This document shows, in pieces, positions 24,773-34,311 of a stretch of DNA of 55,271 nucleotides (position 1 is its first letter; each line of letters begins with the position of its first letter). Below the pieces are notes generated by a model that saw only the letters and a program-made list of their open reading frames with translations, was not told the DNA's origin and did no database searches. Position numbers and translations under genes: made by a program. The stretch comes from Epibacterium ulvae (GTDB lineage Bacteria; Pseudomonadota; Alphaproteobacteria; Rhodobacterales; Rhodobacteraceae), in the NCBI RefSeq assembly GCF_900102795.1, contig NZ_FMWG01000016.1, positions 1-55,271 of the forward strand. Direction: 5' to 3'.

Positions 24773-25954
24773 GTGACAAAACCTTTGCGCACCGCTGCTC
24801 TTTCAACGCTCACAGCTGGTTTGCTGATGGGCTTTTCCGCCCTTTCAGCGTCAGCCTTTGATACGCGGGCCAAAGCGGCCTACGTGCTAGACACGAAAAC
24901 CGATACAGTCCTGCTCGACAAAAACGCAAAAGAGCCCCTGCCCCCCGCTTCGATGTCAAAGCTGATGACGCTCTATATTGCCTTTGAAGCACTCAGAGAT
25001 GGCCGCTTAACACTGGACGAACGCCTGCCCGTCAGCCAGCACGCCATGAGCTATAAGGGCTCCACCATGTTTCTCAACACGCAGGACCGTGTCCGGGTTG
25101 AGGATCTTTTGCGCGGCATTATCGTCCTGTCTGGAAATGACGCTTGTGTTGTCATCGCCGAAGCTTTGTCGCCAGATGGAACCGAAGCAGGCTTTGCACG
25201 CTACATGACACGGCGCGCCCGCGACATGGGTATGGAAAATTCAACATTTGCAAACTCGAACGGCTGGCCTGCGATAGGTCATCGCATGTCGGTGCAGGAT
25301 CTGGCCATTCTGGCGGAGCGCCTGATCGAGGACTTTCCAGAATACTACCCTATGTTTGCGGAGACCGAATTTGCCTTTGATGGCCGCGCGCCCTCCAATA
25401 CACGCAATCGCAACCCCTTGTTGCGGCTGGATATTGGTGCGGATGGATTGAAAACGGGCCACACCGAAGAAGCCGGCTTTGGGCTTGTCGGATCAGCACA
25501 GCAAAAAGATCGCCGGGTGATTTTTGTCTTGTCCGGCCTTGGCAGCACGCGAGCACGCGCTGAAGAAGCCGAATCTGTGGTGAACTGGTCCTTTCGCCAA
25601 TTTGCCGAGAAAACCATAGCCACTGCAGGCACTCCTGTCGCCCAGGCCGAGGTCTGGATGGGGGCGCGTGCTTCGGTTGGTTTGGTTCCGGCAAAAGACA
25701 TGAACATCCTGCTGCCTGCTCTCACTCGAAATGAGCTTCAGGCGGAAGTCGTTTATTCCGGCCCCATTCGCGCACCAATCGCAAAAGGGGATCAACTGGC
25801 AGAACTGGTGTTTCAACCCGAAGGCCTTCCCGAAATGAGATTGCCTTTGGTGGCTGAAGACGATGTTTCGGTCGGCGGCTTCCCCGTGCGCGTGATGACA
25901 GCGGCCAATGTGCTGATCAAACGCTTCCTGAACGGTCCCGGCACCGAAGAATAA
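24773..25954 (+). CDS. dacA: D-alanyl-D-alanine carboxypeptidase (PBP5/6-like)
   Basis: The enzyme removes the terminal D-Ala from peptidoglycan pentapeptides in the periplasm. Signal peptide about 1-28; catalytic SMSK (60-63 in PPASMSKLMT), SGN (120-122) and KTG (227-229 in GLKTGHTEEAG) are intact. A C-terminal beta-rich domain follows. The start is GTG at 24773. The conserved run with tmk, holB and tatD is typical of Rhodobacteraceae. Confidence 0.93.
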   Translation: MTKPLRTAALSTLTAGLLMGFSALSASAFDTRAKAAYVLDTKTDTVLLDKNAKEPLPPASMSKLMTLYIAFEALRDGRLTLDERLPVSQHAMSYKGSTMFLNTQDRVRVEDLLRGIIVLSGNDACVVIAEALSPDGTEAGFARYMTRRARDMGMENSTFANSNGWPAIGHRMSVQDLAILAERLIEDFPEYYPMFAETEFAFDGRAPSNTRNRNPLLRLDIGADGLKTGHTEEAGFGLVGSAQQKDRRVIFVLSGLGSTRARAEEAESVVNWSFRQFAEKTIATAGTPVAQAEVWMGARASVGLVPAKDMNILLPALTRNELQAEVVYSGPIRAPIAKGDQLAELVFQPEGLPEMRLPLVAEDDVSVGGFPVRVMTAANVLIKRFLNGPGTEE

Positions 25955-25975
25955 CCCCGATAGAGACCATTTGAC

Positions 25976-26626
25976 GTGACACAGAACGCGAACCCTGGCC
26001 TGTTCTTGACCTTTGAAGGCATCGACGGTTCGGGAAAATCCACCCAATGCCGCCTCTTGCGCGATACTTTACAAACCGCAGGCCGGGAGTGCGTGCTGAC
26101 ACGTGAACCCGGTGGCTCACCCGGCGCGGAAGAGATCCGCCGTATGGTTCTGGAAGGGGATCCAGACAAATGGTCTGCCGAAACTGAAATCCTACTGTTC
26201 ACCGCTGCGCGGCGCGACCACATGGAACGCACGATTCTGCCTGCGCTAGATCAGGGCAAAGTGATCATCTGCGATCGTTTTGCCGACAGCACGCGCATGT
26301 ACCAAGGCCTGTCGCGCGGTGATCTGCGCGCAACGGTCGATCAGTTGCACAACCTGATGATCGGGCGCGAACCTGATCTGACCCTCTTGATCGATATGGA
26401 CCCGACCAAAGGTCTGGCACGTGCCAAAGGCCGACAAGGCAGCGAAGAACGCTTTGAAGACTTTGGCCTCCCTCTGCAGCAACAAATGCGGGCAGGCTTT
26501 CTTGCACTGGCACAGGATTTTCCTGACCGGTTTCGCGTCATCGATGGCGACCGCCCCATAGATACGGTCGCAGCTGATGTGCAGGCACATGTGCAAAACG
26601 CGCTTGCCTCAAAGGCCGCATCGTGA
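25976..26626 (+). CDS. tmk: Thymidylate kinase
   Basis: Phosphorylates dTMP to dTDP with ATP. 216 residues; P-loop FEGIDGSGKST (13-23), DRF motif (CDRFADSTRMYQG) and a short lid RAKGRQGSEERFE. Start GTG. It overlaps holB by 4 bases (GTGA), so the two are translationally coupled. Confidence 0.95.
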   Translation: MTQNANPGLFLTFEGIDGSGKSTQCRLLRDTLQTAGRECVLTREPGGSPGAEEIRRMVLEGDPDKWSAETEILLFTAARRDHMERTILPALDQGKVIICDRFADSTRMYQGLSRGDLRATVDQLHNLMIGREPDLTLLIDMDPTKGLARAKGRQGSEERFEDFGLPLQQQMRAGFLALAQDFPDRFRVIDGDRPIDTVAADVQAHVQNALASKAAS

Positions 26627-27741
26627 GCGATGCAGACGCGCTGCCACGCGCAGATCAAGCTCCCGGAGCGCCGCACCCGCGCGAAACACAGCAGCTGTTT
26701 GGGCAGGCCCCCGCTGAACACGAATTTTTGTCGGCTTTCAATTCCGACCGTCTGCACCACGGCTGGCTGCTCACCGGACCGCAAGGCGTCGGCAAGGCCA
26801 CACTGGCCTGGCGTATCGCACGGTTCCTTTTGGCCACGCCCTCAGCAGAGGATGGCCTTTTTGGGGGTGCCGCCCCCGCAGCCACACTGGATATCAGCCC
26901 TGACCATCCGGTTTCACATCGCATTCAGGCGCTGGCAGAACCCGGTCTTGCACCACTCACGCGCAGCTACAACGACCGCGGCAAGCTCCGTGACCAAATC
27001 GTCGTGGACGATGTGCGCAAACTCCATCGCTTTTTTGGCCTCTCCGCCACCGATGGCGGACGACGCGTTGTGATTGTGGATTCCGCAGACGATATGAACG
27101 TCAGCGCTGCAAATGCGCTGTTGAAGATGCTGGAAGAACCGCCTGCACGGACCACGCTGCTCCTGATTTCGCATCAACCCTCACGCCTTTTGCCAACAAT
27201 CCGGTCTCGCTGCAGAACGCTCCGCCTTGGTGCCTTGTCACCTGACGACATGCAGGCCGCACTTCATCAGGCCGGAGCCGAACTTCCGGAACAAACCAAC
27301 CACCTGAATGCGCTTGCAGCCGGCTCTGTCGGCAGCGCCATGCGGCTTTTATCCCTGGGAGGATTGGAGCTTTATCAAGAACTGGTACAGATCATCACTT
27401 CGATGCCGCGCCTGGACCGGGCACGCGCCCTGAAGCTTGCAGACACAGCGGCGGCACGGGGTGGTGCGGATCGGTTTGAACTGTTGCTAACGCTTGTGGA
27501 AACCTGCCTTGCTCGCATGGCGCGCTGCGGTGCCATTGGTGCGCCTGCCGCACCCGAAGCCGCCCAGGGAGAAGCCGAAATGATGCAACGCCTTGCGCCG
27601 CATCCGCACAAAGGGCGCGCATGGGCAGATCTGGCCACTGAAATTTCCGCGCGGGCCCGCCATGGTCAGGCTGTGAACCTTGACCCAGCAGCCCTTGTCC
27701 TAGATACGATCTTTAAGATGCAGGAAACGGCTGCGCGCTAA
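26623..27741 (+). CDS. holB: DNA polymerase III subunit delta'
   Basis: Clamp-loader subunit of replication. 372 residues: Walker A TGPQGVGKAT near residue 52, then VDDVRKLHRFF, VIVDSADDMNVSAANALLKMLEEPP and the SRC motif IRSRCRTLRL. Start GTG within the tmk stop. It has a longer linker between Walker A and B (including GGAAPAATLDISPDH) as is common in alphaproteobacteria. Confidence 0.93.
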   Translation: MSDADALPRADQAPGAPHPRETQQLFGQAPAEHEFLSAFNSDRLHHGWLLTGPQGVGKATLAWRIARFLLATPSAEDGLFGGAAPAATLDISPDHPVSHRIQALAEPGLAPLTRSYNDRGKLRDQIVVDDVRKLHRFFGLSATDGGRRVVIVDSADDMNVSAANALLKMLEEPPARTTLLLISHQPSRLLPTIRSRCRTLRLGALSPDDMQAALHQAGAELPEQTNHLNALAAGSVGSAMRLLSLGGLELYQELVQIITSMPRLDRARALKLADTAAARGGADRFELLLTLVETCLARMARCGAIGAPAAPEAAQGEAEMMQRLAPHPHKGRAWADLATEISARARHGQAVNLDPAALVLDTIFKMQETAAR

Positions 27742-27771
27742 CCCAGCGCCAGAGATGAGCAGAGACACCAG

Positions 27772-28581
27772 ATGACCACTACACCGCCCCAGATCACCGA
27801 CAGCCATTGCCATCTGGATTTCCCCGATTTTGAGGGAGAGCTTGACGAGGTGATTGCCCGCGCCCAGGCCGCAGGCGTGACCCGTATGGTCACCATCTGC
27901 ACCAAATTGAAAAACGAACCCTCTGTTCGCGCCATCGCCGAAGCCCACGCGCCGGTCTTTTATGCCGCAGGCACCCACCCGATGAGCGTCGAAAATGAAC
28001 CGATGGCCACAGCAGAAGAGCTGATCCAGCTGGCTGCGCACCCTAAATTTGTGGGCATCGGCGAAACCGGGCTGGATTATCACTATTCCTCAGAAAGCGC
28101 CGACATTCAGCAAACCTCACTGCGCATTCATATTGATGCTGCACGTGAAACAGGTCTGCCCTTGATCATCCATTCCCGCGCCGCAGATGAGGATATGGCG
28201 CGCATCCTGTCGGAAGAAATGGCCAAAGGCAGCTACACCTGTGTGATGCACTGTTTCTCTTCCTCAGCAGACCTGGCGCGCGCGGCCATTGATCTGGGGT
28301 TCTACCTGTCGATGTCCGGCATCGCGGCCTTCCCCAAAAGCAGCGATCTGCGCGATATTTTTGCAGCCGCCCCCCGCGACCGTATCCTGGTGGAAACGGA
28401 TGCGCCTTATCTTGCGCCGCCGCCCCACCGTGGCAAACGCAATGAACCGGCCTATTCTGCCCTGACCGCCCGCATCGGAGCCGAAGCCTTTGGCATGGAC
28501 TACGCAGATTTTGCGGCACAAACACAGGCCAATTTTGATCGCCTCTTCTGGAAAGCCGCAAAAACGCAGGCTGCCGCTTAA
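27772..28581 (+). CDS. tatD: TatD-family metal-dependent hydrolase
   Basis: The 269-residue TIM barrel carries the HxH pair (DSHCHLDF, near 10-17), GIGETGLDYHY with a metal Glu, His in IIHSRAADED, a CFSS block and VETDAPYLAPPPHRGKRNEP. Family members are Mg2+-dependent DNases (3' to 5') or D-aminoacyl-tRNA deacylases. The stop overlaps the next ATG by 1 base. Confidence 0.92.
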   Translation: MTTTPPQITDSHCHLDFPDFEGELDEVIARAQAAGVTRMVTICTKLKNEPSVRAIAEAHAPVFYAAGTHPMSVENEPMATAEELIQLAAHPKFVGIGETGLDYHYSSESADIQQTSLRIHIDAARETGLPLIIHSRAADEDMARILSEEMAKGSYTCVMHCFSSSADLARAAIDLGFYLSMSGIAAFPKSSDLRDIFAAAPRDRILVETDAPYLAPPPHRGKRNEPAYSALTARIGAEAFGMDYADFAAQTQANFDRLFWKAAKTQAAA

Positions 28582-29378
28582 TGGGAGAGCTGCGCTTTAC
28601 CATTCTGGGCTGCGGCTCTTCCGGTGGTGTTCCGCGTCTTGGCGGGCAATGGGGGGATTGTGATCCCAATAACCCAAAAAACAACCGCCGCCGCTGTTCT
28701 ATGCTGGTCGAGCGTGATGGGCCGGATGGCACCACATCTGTACTGATAGATACCTCCCCTGATATGCGCAGCCAATTGCTGGATGCGCAGGTCGGACGGC
28801 TGGACGCTGTGGTCTATACGCATTCCCATGCGGATCACGTGCATGGGCTGGATGACCTGCGCATGATTGTTTTCAATATGAAAACCCGCGTGCCGGTTTA
28901 TGCCGACGCAGAGACCGAACAGGCGCTGATCTCGCGCTTTGGCTATGCTTTTATCCAGCCCGAAGGGTCATCGTATCCTCCTATTCTTGACCTCCACCGC
29001 ATTGAGGGCCCGTTTACGATATCAGGCCCCGGCGGCGACATTTCTTTGCGCCCATTTCAGGTGAAACACGGTGCGATCGACTCTTTGGGCTTTCGCATTC
29101 ACGACGTCGCATATCTGCCAGACGTCTCTGAAATCTACGATGACGCACTTCCCGAATTGGAAAACCTGGACTGTTGGATCCTAGACGCCTTGCGCCGCAG
29201 CCCGCATCCAACCCATTTCAATCTGGATACAGCGCTTGACTGGATCAAACGCATGGCCCCCAAACGCGCCGTGCTGACCAATCTGCACAATGACCTTGAC
29301 TATGCCACGCTTGAGGCAGAGACAGCGGACCATATCACCCCAGCCTATGATGGCATGGTGGTGCAATTTAAAATCTAA
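28581..29378 (+). CDS. MBL-fold metallo-hydrolase (PhnP-like)
   Basis: 265 residues. The metallo-beta-lactamase signature HSHADHVHGLDD is intact and GCGSSGGVPRLGGQWGDC opens the protein. This opening and the GAIDSLGFR block resemble PhnP, the phosphoribosyl cyclic phosphate phosphodiesterase. No phn genes adjoin, so a general phosphodiesterase role is as likely. It follows tatD with a 1-base overlap. Confidence 0.85.
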   Translation: MGELRFTILGCGSSGGVPRLGGQWGDCDPNNPKNNRRRCSMLVERDGPDGTTSVLIDTSPDMRSQLLDAQVGRLDAVVYTHSHADHVHGLDDLRMIVFNMKTRVPVYADAETEQALISRFGYAFIQPEGSSYPPILDLHRIEGPFTISGPGGDISLRPFQVKHGAIDSLGFRIHDVAYLPDVSEIYDDALPELENLDCWILDALRRSPHPTHFNLDTALDWIKRMAPKRAVLTNLHNDLDYATLEAETADHITPAYDGMVVQFKI

Positions 29379-29423
29379 GTCAGGCTAAACTCCACATAGC
29401 CTGCACACAAGTGAAGGCCCGCA

Positions 29424-30359
29424 GTGTTTCAGTCTCTTATTGATGTTATCTTGCCGATCTTTCTGGTCGTTGGCAGCGGTTACTTCACGACAAAATTCAA
29501 CTATATCAGCCAATCCAATGTAGAAGGGTTGATGAAATTCGCCCAGAATTTTGCAATCCCGCTGCTTCTGTTTAATGCGATCTCCACCTTAGATCTGTCT
29601 GCCAGCTTTAACCCAGCCTTGCTCAGCAGTTTCTACTCCGCGGCTTTCCTGTGCTTTCTGATTGGCATATTTGGCGCACGCTTGTTCTTTCGCCGCCCAT
29701 GGGAAGATGCGATCGCCATCGGGTTTTGCTGCCTCTTCTCAAACTCGCTTCTATTGGGCCTGCCCATCACTGAACGCGCATTTGGCTCTGACAATCTGAC
29801 AGGCAACTACGCCATCATCGCCTTTCATTCCCCCTTCTGCTACGCGGTTGGGATCACCACGATGGAGATCGTCCGCAACCAAGGCGGCAGCCTGTTGCAA
29901 ACTGGGAAATCAGTCTTCAAGGCAATGTTCCAAAACGTTCTCATCCTCGCAATCCTGCTTGGATTTGTCGTGAACGTATCAGGACTGCAGATACCAACCA
30001 TCGGGACAGAAGCCATTAATCTGATCACACGCGCAGCGCTTCCCTGTGCGCTCTTTGCACTTGGTGGCGTTCTTGTTCAATATAAACCCGAAGGCGACAT
30101 GCGCACGATCCTGTTTGTGTGTTTTACCTCGCTCATGATCCACCCCGCACTTGTCTGGCTTTTTGGCAGCCTGCAGGCTTTGCCGCAGGATTTGTTCCGC
30201 TCAGGCGTTGTAAATGCAGCGATGGCAACCGGATTCAACGGCTATATTTTTGCAAATCTTTACGGCAAAGCCAAACGTGTGGCTGCCTCGTCGGTTTTGT
30301 TTGCGACAGGGTTCAGCATCTTTACCGTCTGGTTCTGGCTGACCTTGCTTGGCAGCTAA
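29424..30359 (+). CDS. AEC-family (auxin-efflux-carrier-type) transporter
   Basis: A 311-residue inner-membrane protein with about ten spans in two halves of five. FAQNFAIPLLLFNAIS and RAALPCALFALGGVL are typical of the family, the latter carrying the conserved broken-helix Pro. Relatives move dicarboxylates or other small organic anions; the substrate here is unknown. It is convergent with aglK, 13 bases apart. Confidence 0.88.
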   Translation: MFQSLIDVILPIFLVVGSGYFTTKFNYISQSNVEGLMKFAQNFAIPLLLFNAISTLDLSASFNPALLSSFYSAAFLCFLIGIFGARLFFRRPWEDAIAIGFCCLFSNSLLLGLPITERAFGSDNLTGNYAIIAFHSPFCYAVGITTMEIVRNQGGSLLQTGKSVFKAMFQNVLILAILLGFVVNVSGLQIPTIGTEAINLITRAALPCALFALGGVLVQYKPEGDMRTILFVCFTSLMIHPALVWLFGSLQALPQDLFRSGVVNAAMATGFNGYIFANLYGKAKRVAASSVLFATGFSIFTVWFWLTLLGS

Positions 30360-30372
30360 GCCAAACCTGCCG

Positions 30373-31461
30373 CTATCGGTACAGCAGCGAGCGTCCGTTA
30401 TGGAACAGATGCAGCTTTGATTTATCCGCAGTCAAGGCAACCTGCTGTCCGCGTAGCCCTTTGTGTACGCCGGGCAATTTCGCGATCAACGGATCACCAC
30501 CAAATGGGTTTTCAAAATACAACACCGTGACCTCCCCCAAGGCTTCGACGATATTCACCTCTGCCTCCAAAAGCACAGGCCCTGAGCCTTGAACCAGATC
30601 CTCGGGACGAACGCCAAGATTGACGCTCATTCCTAAATCACTGGCGACCGTGGGAATCGCCGCCACAACCTCAGCCCCACTCTTTAGTTTCACACGGGTC
30701 TCTGCGCCGGTTGCTGTGATGTCTCCCGGCAAAAGGTTCATCGCAGGTGAACCAATAAACTGCGCCACAAATTCATTTTCAGGCCGCTCATAAAGATCAA
30801 GTGGCGTGCCCACCTGGGATATGCCCTTATCTGCCAAAACCACAATCCTGCTGGCCAAAGTCATGGCCTCCACTTGATCATGGGTCACATAGATCATGGT
30901 GCTGTCAGGCATGCTTTCCTTCAGCTGCGCAATCTCAATCCGTGTTGCTACACGCAAGGCCGCGTCCAGATTAGACAGTGGTTCATCAAACAAATAAACC
31001 TTTGGGTCACGCACAATAGATCGGCCAATTGCAACCCGCTGGCGTTGCCCGCCAGACAGCGCTTTGGGCAAACGGTCCAGATACTCTTCCAGCTGCAAAG
31101 TTTTGGCAGCCCGCGCAATCGCCGCATCAATTTCCTGCGCCGGCTTACCTGCAATCTTAAGCGCAAAAGCCATATTATCACGCACTGTCATATGCGGATA
31201 CAAAGCATAAGACTGAAACACCATCGCAATGCCACGCTGTGCAGGTGGAATATCATTCACCACCTGCCCATCAATTTCCAACGTCCCACCCGTGATCTGC
31301 TCTAATCCCGCGATCATGCGCAACAACGTGGATTTCCCGCAGCCAGAGGGGCCGACAAACACAATCAGCTCACCCGCTTTGATCTCCAGGTTGATATCCT
31401 TCAGGACATTTACTGCGCCCCCATAGGTTTTTTCGACCTGGCTCAGCTTTAGATCAGCCAT
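30373..31461 (-). CDS. aglK: Alpha-glucoside ABC importer ATPase
   Basis: MalK/UgpC-type ATPase, 362 residues: Walker [10 protein letters not shown] (near 37-45), Q-loop [12 protein letters not shown], signature [14 protein letters not shown], Walker [13 protein letters not shown] and H-loop VTHDQ. The C-terminal TOBE region (about 240-362) suits regulation. It is the last gene of the aglEFGAK operon, 3 bases after aglA. It powers uptake of alpha-glucosides such as maltose, sucrose or trehalose. Confidence 0.92.
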   Translation of the reverse strand: MADLKLSQVEKTYGGAVNVLKDINLEIKAGELIVFVGPSGCGKSTLLRMIAGLEQITGGTLEIDGQVVNDIPPAQRGIAMVFQSYALYPHMTVRDNMAFALKIAGKPAQEIDAAIARAAKTLQLEEYLDRLPKALSGGQRQRVAIGRSIVRDPKVYLFDEPLSNLDAALRVATRIEIAQLKESMPDSTMIYVTHDQVEAMTLASRIVVLADKGISQVGTPLDLYERPENEFVAQFIGSPAMNLLPGDITATGAETRVKLKSGAEVVAAIPTVASDLGMSVNLGVRPEDLVQGSGPVLLEAEVNIVEALGEVTVLYFENPFGGDPLIAKLPGVHKGLRGQQVALTADKSKLHLFHNGRSLLYR

Positions 31462-31464
31462 CGC

Positions 31465-33126
31465 TCACCCCTCCCCTTCAGTGTGCCGCAGCAAACAGGC
31501 CTGCCAAGGGCCCAAATCCACCTGTTGCCCAACCGGAACAGCCATATCCAAATCCGCCTCGACCGGTGCCCAGCCTGCCGGAACCGCACAACGGGTTGGC
31601 GTGTGACTGAGGTTAAAGGCACAAAAGATCTGCTCACCTGCGATCGCGCGGATAAATGTCAAAACCGTCCCCTCTGCGGATAGGCGATCCTGCGTTCCCT
31701 TCACCAAAGCGGGGTAGGTTTTCCGCAATGTGAGCGCACGCCGATAGTATTCCAAAAGCGAGCCCCCCTGCCCCTCTTGATGCGCCGCCGTCTGCATCAA
31801 ATGGGCATCAGACACCGGCAACCAGGGCCGTTCACTGGAAAATCCCGCCGCCTGATTAGACTGATCCCATACCATTGGCGTACGGCACCCATCACGGCCC
31901 TTGAATTCAGGCCAAAATTCAATCCCATAAGGATCTTGCAAATCTTCAAAGGCCACATCAGCCTCTTCCAGCCCCAGCTCTTCGCCTTGATAAAGGCAGA
32001 CCGATCCACGCAGGCACATCATCAAAACCGGCATCAATCGCTGGCCAGCCTCGGATAGGTTCCAGCGGCTGACATGGCGCATCACATCGTGATTGGACAA
32101 GGCCCAACACACCCAACCCTCAGCTGCCACGTGATCCACGCGGGCAAAGACATCCGCAATCAGCGCGGCCGTCAGCTCTGGTGCGCCCAGCAACTCAAAC
32201 GCATAACACATATGGGCCAGATCACCGCCCGCAGTATACTCCCCCAAAATCTCCAATCCACGCTGGGCATCGCCCACTTCTCCCACCGTTGTAGAGCCCG
32301 GATATTCATCCAAAAGCACCCGGAAGCGGCGCAAAAACTCAAGGTTTTCTGGTTGGTTTTTGGAATAAAGATGACGCTGATGATTATAGGGGTTCACCGA
32401 CGGTGCAATACTTGCGTTGCGCTCTTCTGGCGGCAAGGCTGGATTGTCGCGCAGCGCTTTATCATGCACATAGAAGTTGATGGTATCCAGCCGGAACCCA
32501 TCCACGCCCCGTTCCAACCAGAACCGCGTTACATCCAGAACCGCGTTCTGCACGTCCGGACAGTGGAAATTCAGATCAGGTTGTGAGGTCAGGAAGTTGT
32601 GCAGATAATACTGCTCTCGCCGCGGATCCCATTGCCAGGCAGACCCACCAAAAATAGACAGCCAATTGTTGGGCGCCGTTCCATCGGGTTTAGGATCGGC
32701 CCAAACATACCAATCCGCCTTGGCATTGTCCCGGCTCTGACGGCTTTCCTGAAACCAGGCGTGCTGGTCGGAACTGTGCGACAACACCAAATCAATCACC
32801 ACACGCACCCCCAGGCCATGTGCAACATCAATCAGTTCGTCAAAATCCGCCAGCGTGCCAAACATCGGATCAACATCGCGGTAGTCGCTGACGTCATAAC
32901 CAAAATCTTTCATTGGCGATTTGAAAAACGGCGAAATCCAGATCGCATCCACGCCCAGCGCCGCAATATAGGGCAAGCGCTGGGTGATCCCAACCAGATC
33001 CCCAATGCCATCCCCGTTGCTGTCCTGAAAACTGCGCGGGTAAATCTGGTAAAGAACGGCACCACGCCACCAATCAGGATCCCCCCCCAGTAGCTTGCCC
33101 TTATGGCTACCCTGCATATAGGTCAT
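31465..33126 (-). CDS. aglA: Alpha-glucosidase, GH13 family
   Basis: About 553 residues. GH13 blocks are intact: YQIYPRSFQDSNGDGIGDL, VVIDLVLSHSSDQHAWF, DGFRLDTINFY (nucleophile Asp), TVGEVGD (acid/base Glu) and ALSNHDVMRH. It hydrolyses terminal alpha-1,4 or related glucosides after import; no signal peptide, so it is cytoplasmic. The ATG at 33126 (MTYMQGSHKG) is chosen because residues upstream overlap aglG and are not conserved-looking. It is fourth in the operon. Confidence 0.9.
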   Translation of the reverse strand: MTYMQGSHKGKLLGGDPDWWRGAVLYQIYPRSFQDSNGDGIGDLVGITQRLPYIAALGVDAIWISPFFKSPMKDFGYDVSDYRDVDPMFGTLADFDELIDVAHGLGVRVVIDLVLSHSSDQHAWFQESRQSRDNAKADWYVWADPKPDGTAPNNWLSIFGGSAWQWDPRREQYYLHNFLTSQPDLNFHCPDVQNAVLDVTRFWLERGVDGFRLDTINFYVHDKALRDNPALPPEERNASIAPSVNPYNHQRHLYSKNQPENLEFLRRFRVLLDEYPGSTTVGEVGDAQRGLEILGEYTAGGDLAHMCYAFELLGAPELTAALIADVFARVDHVAAEGWVCWALSNHDVMRHVSRWNLSEAGQRLMPVLMMCLRGSVCLYQGEELGLEEADVAFEDLQDPYGIEFWPEFKGRDGCRTPMVWDQSNQAAGFSSERPWLPVSDAHLMQTAAHQEGQGGSLLEYYRRALTLRKTYPALVKGTQDRLSAEGTVLTFIRAIAGEQIFCAFNLSHTPTRCAVPAGWAPVEADLDMAVPVGQQVDLGPWQACLLRHTEGEG

Positions 33127-33152
33127 GTCGCAGTTTCCACTTCTTCTTTTGG

Positions 33153-34301
33153 TTATTTCACAGAGCCAGCCAACAGGCCGCGCACCAGATATTTCTGCAT
33201 CGCAAAGAATACCGCCAAAGGCACCGCAATCGAGACAAAGGCTGAGGTTGCAAGGATCTCCCAATTGCCCCCGCGTGTGCCCAGCATTTCAACGATCTGT
33301 TTGGTCATCACCGTTGTTTCACCGGTTGAATCGATCAAAAACACCATCGACACCAACAGATCGTTCCACGTCCACAGGAATTGAAAAATGGCAAAGCTGG
33401 CAATCGCCGGAAAGCTGAGCGGCAGGATAATTCGGGTAAAGATCTGAAAATCCGTCGCCCCGTCTACGCGGGCGTTTTCGATAATATCACGCGGCAAGCC
33501 AACCATGTAATTGCGCAAAAGATAGATCGCCATGGGCAGGCCAAATCCGGTATGCGCCAACCAGACACCAAGATAACCTTTGCCAATGCCAATCTCATTA
33601 TGCACTTTCAGCAAAGGGATCAGCGCAAGCTGCAGCGGGACCACCAAAAGGCCCACCACCGCTGCCACCAGCAAAGCACGACCCGGAAACTCCATCCACG
33701 CCAGCGCATATGCCGCAAAGGCTGCAATCAGGATCGGAATGATCGTTGCTGGGATCGTCACGGTAAGCGTGTTGAAAAATGCCTTTGCCAAATTGTCCGT
33801 CGCGCCCCCCGAGATCAAAACCGTTCGATAATTGTCCAGCGAAAAAGAGGGCGGCGTCACAGCCGTTACAAAAATCCGCGTACCGCGGCGTCCTTCAAAA
33901 GGCGCATCATGCGTCATCCGATATGATCCGTCCGCCTCAACCGTCAGCTGCCCGCCCTTGCGCAACGTGGTTGTGGTCCCAGCCGCAAAAGCCGCAACAT
34001 CCCGCGCCGACGTGCCCCAAGCGGTGATTTCTCCACTTTCGCCAGCGGCAAACAACTGCCCTTCGATGACAAACAGATCCCCAGCTGCAACCTGTGTCTC
34101 GGGTGCTGCTGTGCGCAGTGTCAGGTTCTGTTCACTGGGAAAAAGCGCTTTCCACCAGCCGCTTGTTGCAATCTGGTCCGCAGACCTGAAAGACGACACA
34201 AACAGCCCCACAGTGGGAAACAGCCATAACCCCACCAACAAGACAACAGACAGGCGCAAAGCCCAGATCAGAGCGGGTTTTTCTCCGGCAATTGTGCTCA
34301 T
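33153..34301 (-). CDS. aglG: Alpha-glucoside ABC importer permease AglG
   Basis: MalG-type permease of 382 residues. The first span (about 12-33) is followed by a roughly 105-residue periplasmic insert before the second span, longer than in MalG. The EAA loop ENARVDGATDFQIFTRIILPLSFPAI contacts AglK. It follows aglF with a 10-base gap. Confidence 0.9.
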   Translation of the reverse strand: MSTIAGEKPALIWALRLSVVLLVGLWLFPTVGLFVSSFRSADQIATSGWWKALFPSEQNLTLRTAAPETQVAAGDLFVIEGQLFAAGESGEITAWGTSARDVAAFAAGTTTTLRKGGQLTVEADGSYRMTHDAPFEGRRGTRIFVTAVTPPSFSLDNYRTVLISGGATDNLAKAFFNTLTVTIPATIIPILIAAFAAYALAWMEFPGRALLVAAVVGLLVVPLQLALIPLLKVHNEIGIGKGYLGVWLAHTGFGLPMAIYLLRNYMVGLPRDIIENARVDGATDFQIFTRIILPLSFPAIASFAIFQFLWTWNDLLVSMVFLIDSTGETTVMTKQIVEMLGTRGGNWEILATSAFVSIAVPLAVFFAMQKYLVRGLLAGSVK

Positions 34302-34311
34302 GGTCCCCTCC

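Noticed and set aside
33127-33264. N-terminal extension of aglA
   Set aside because: It overlaps the end of aglG, has no family similarity and is Cys-rich; MTYMQGSHKG at 33126 is the sensible start.
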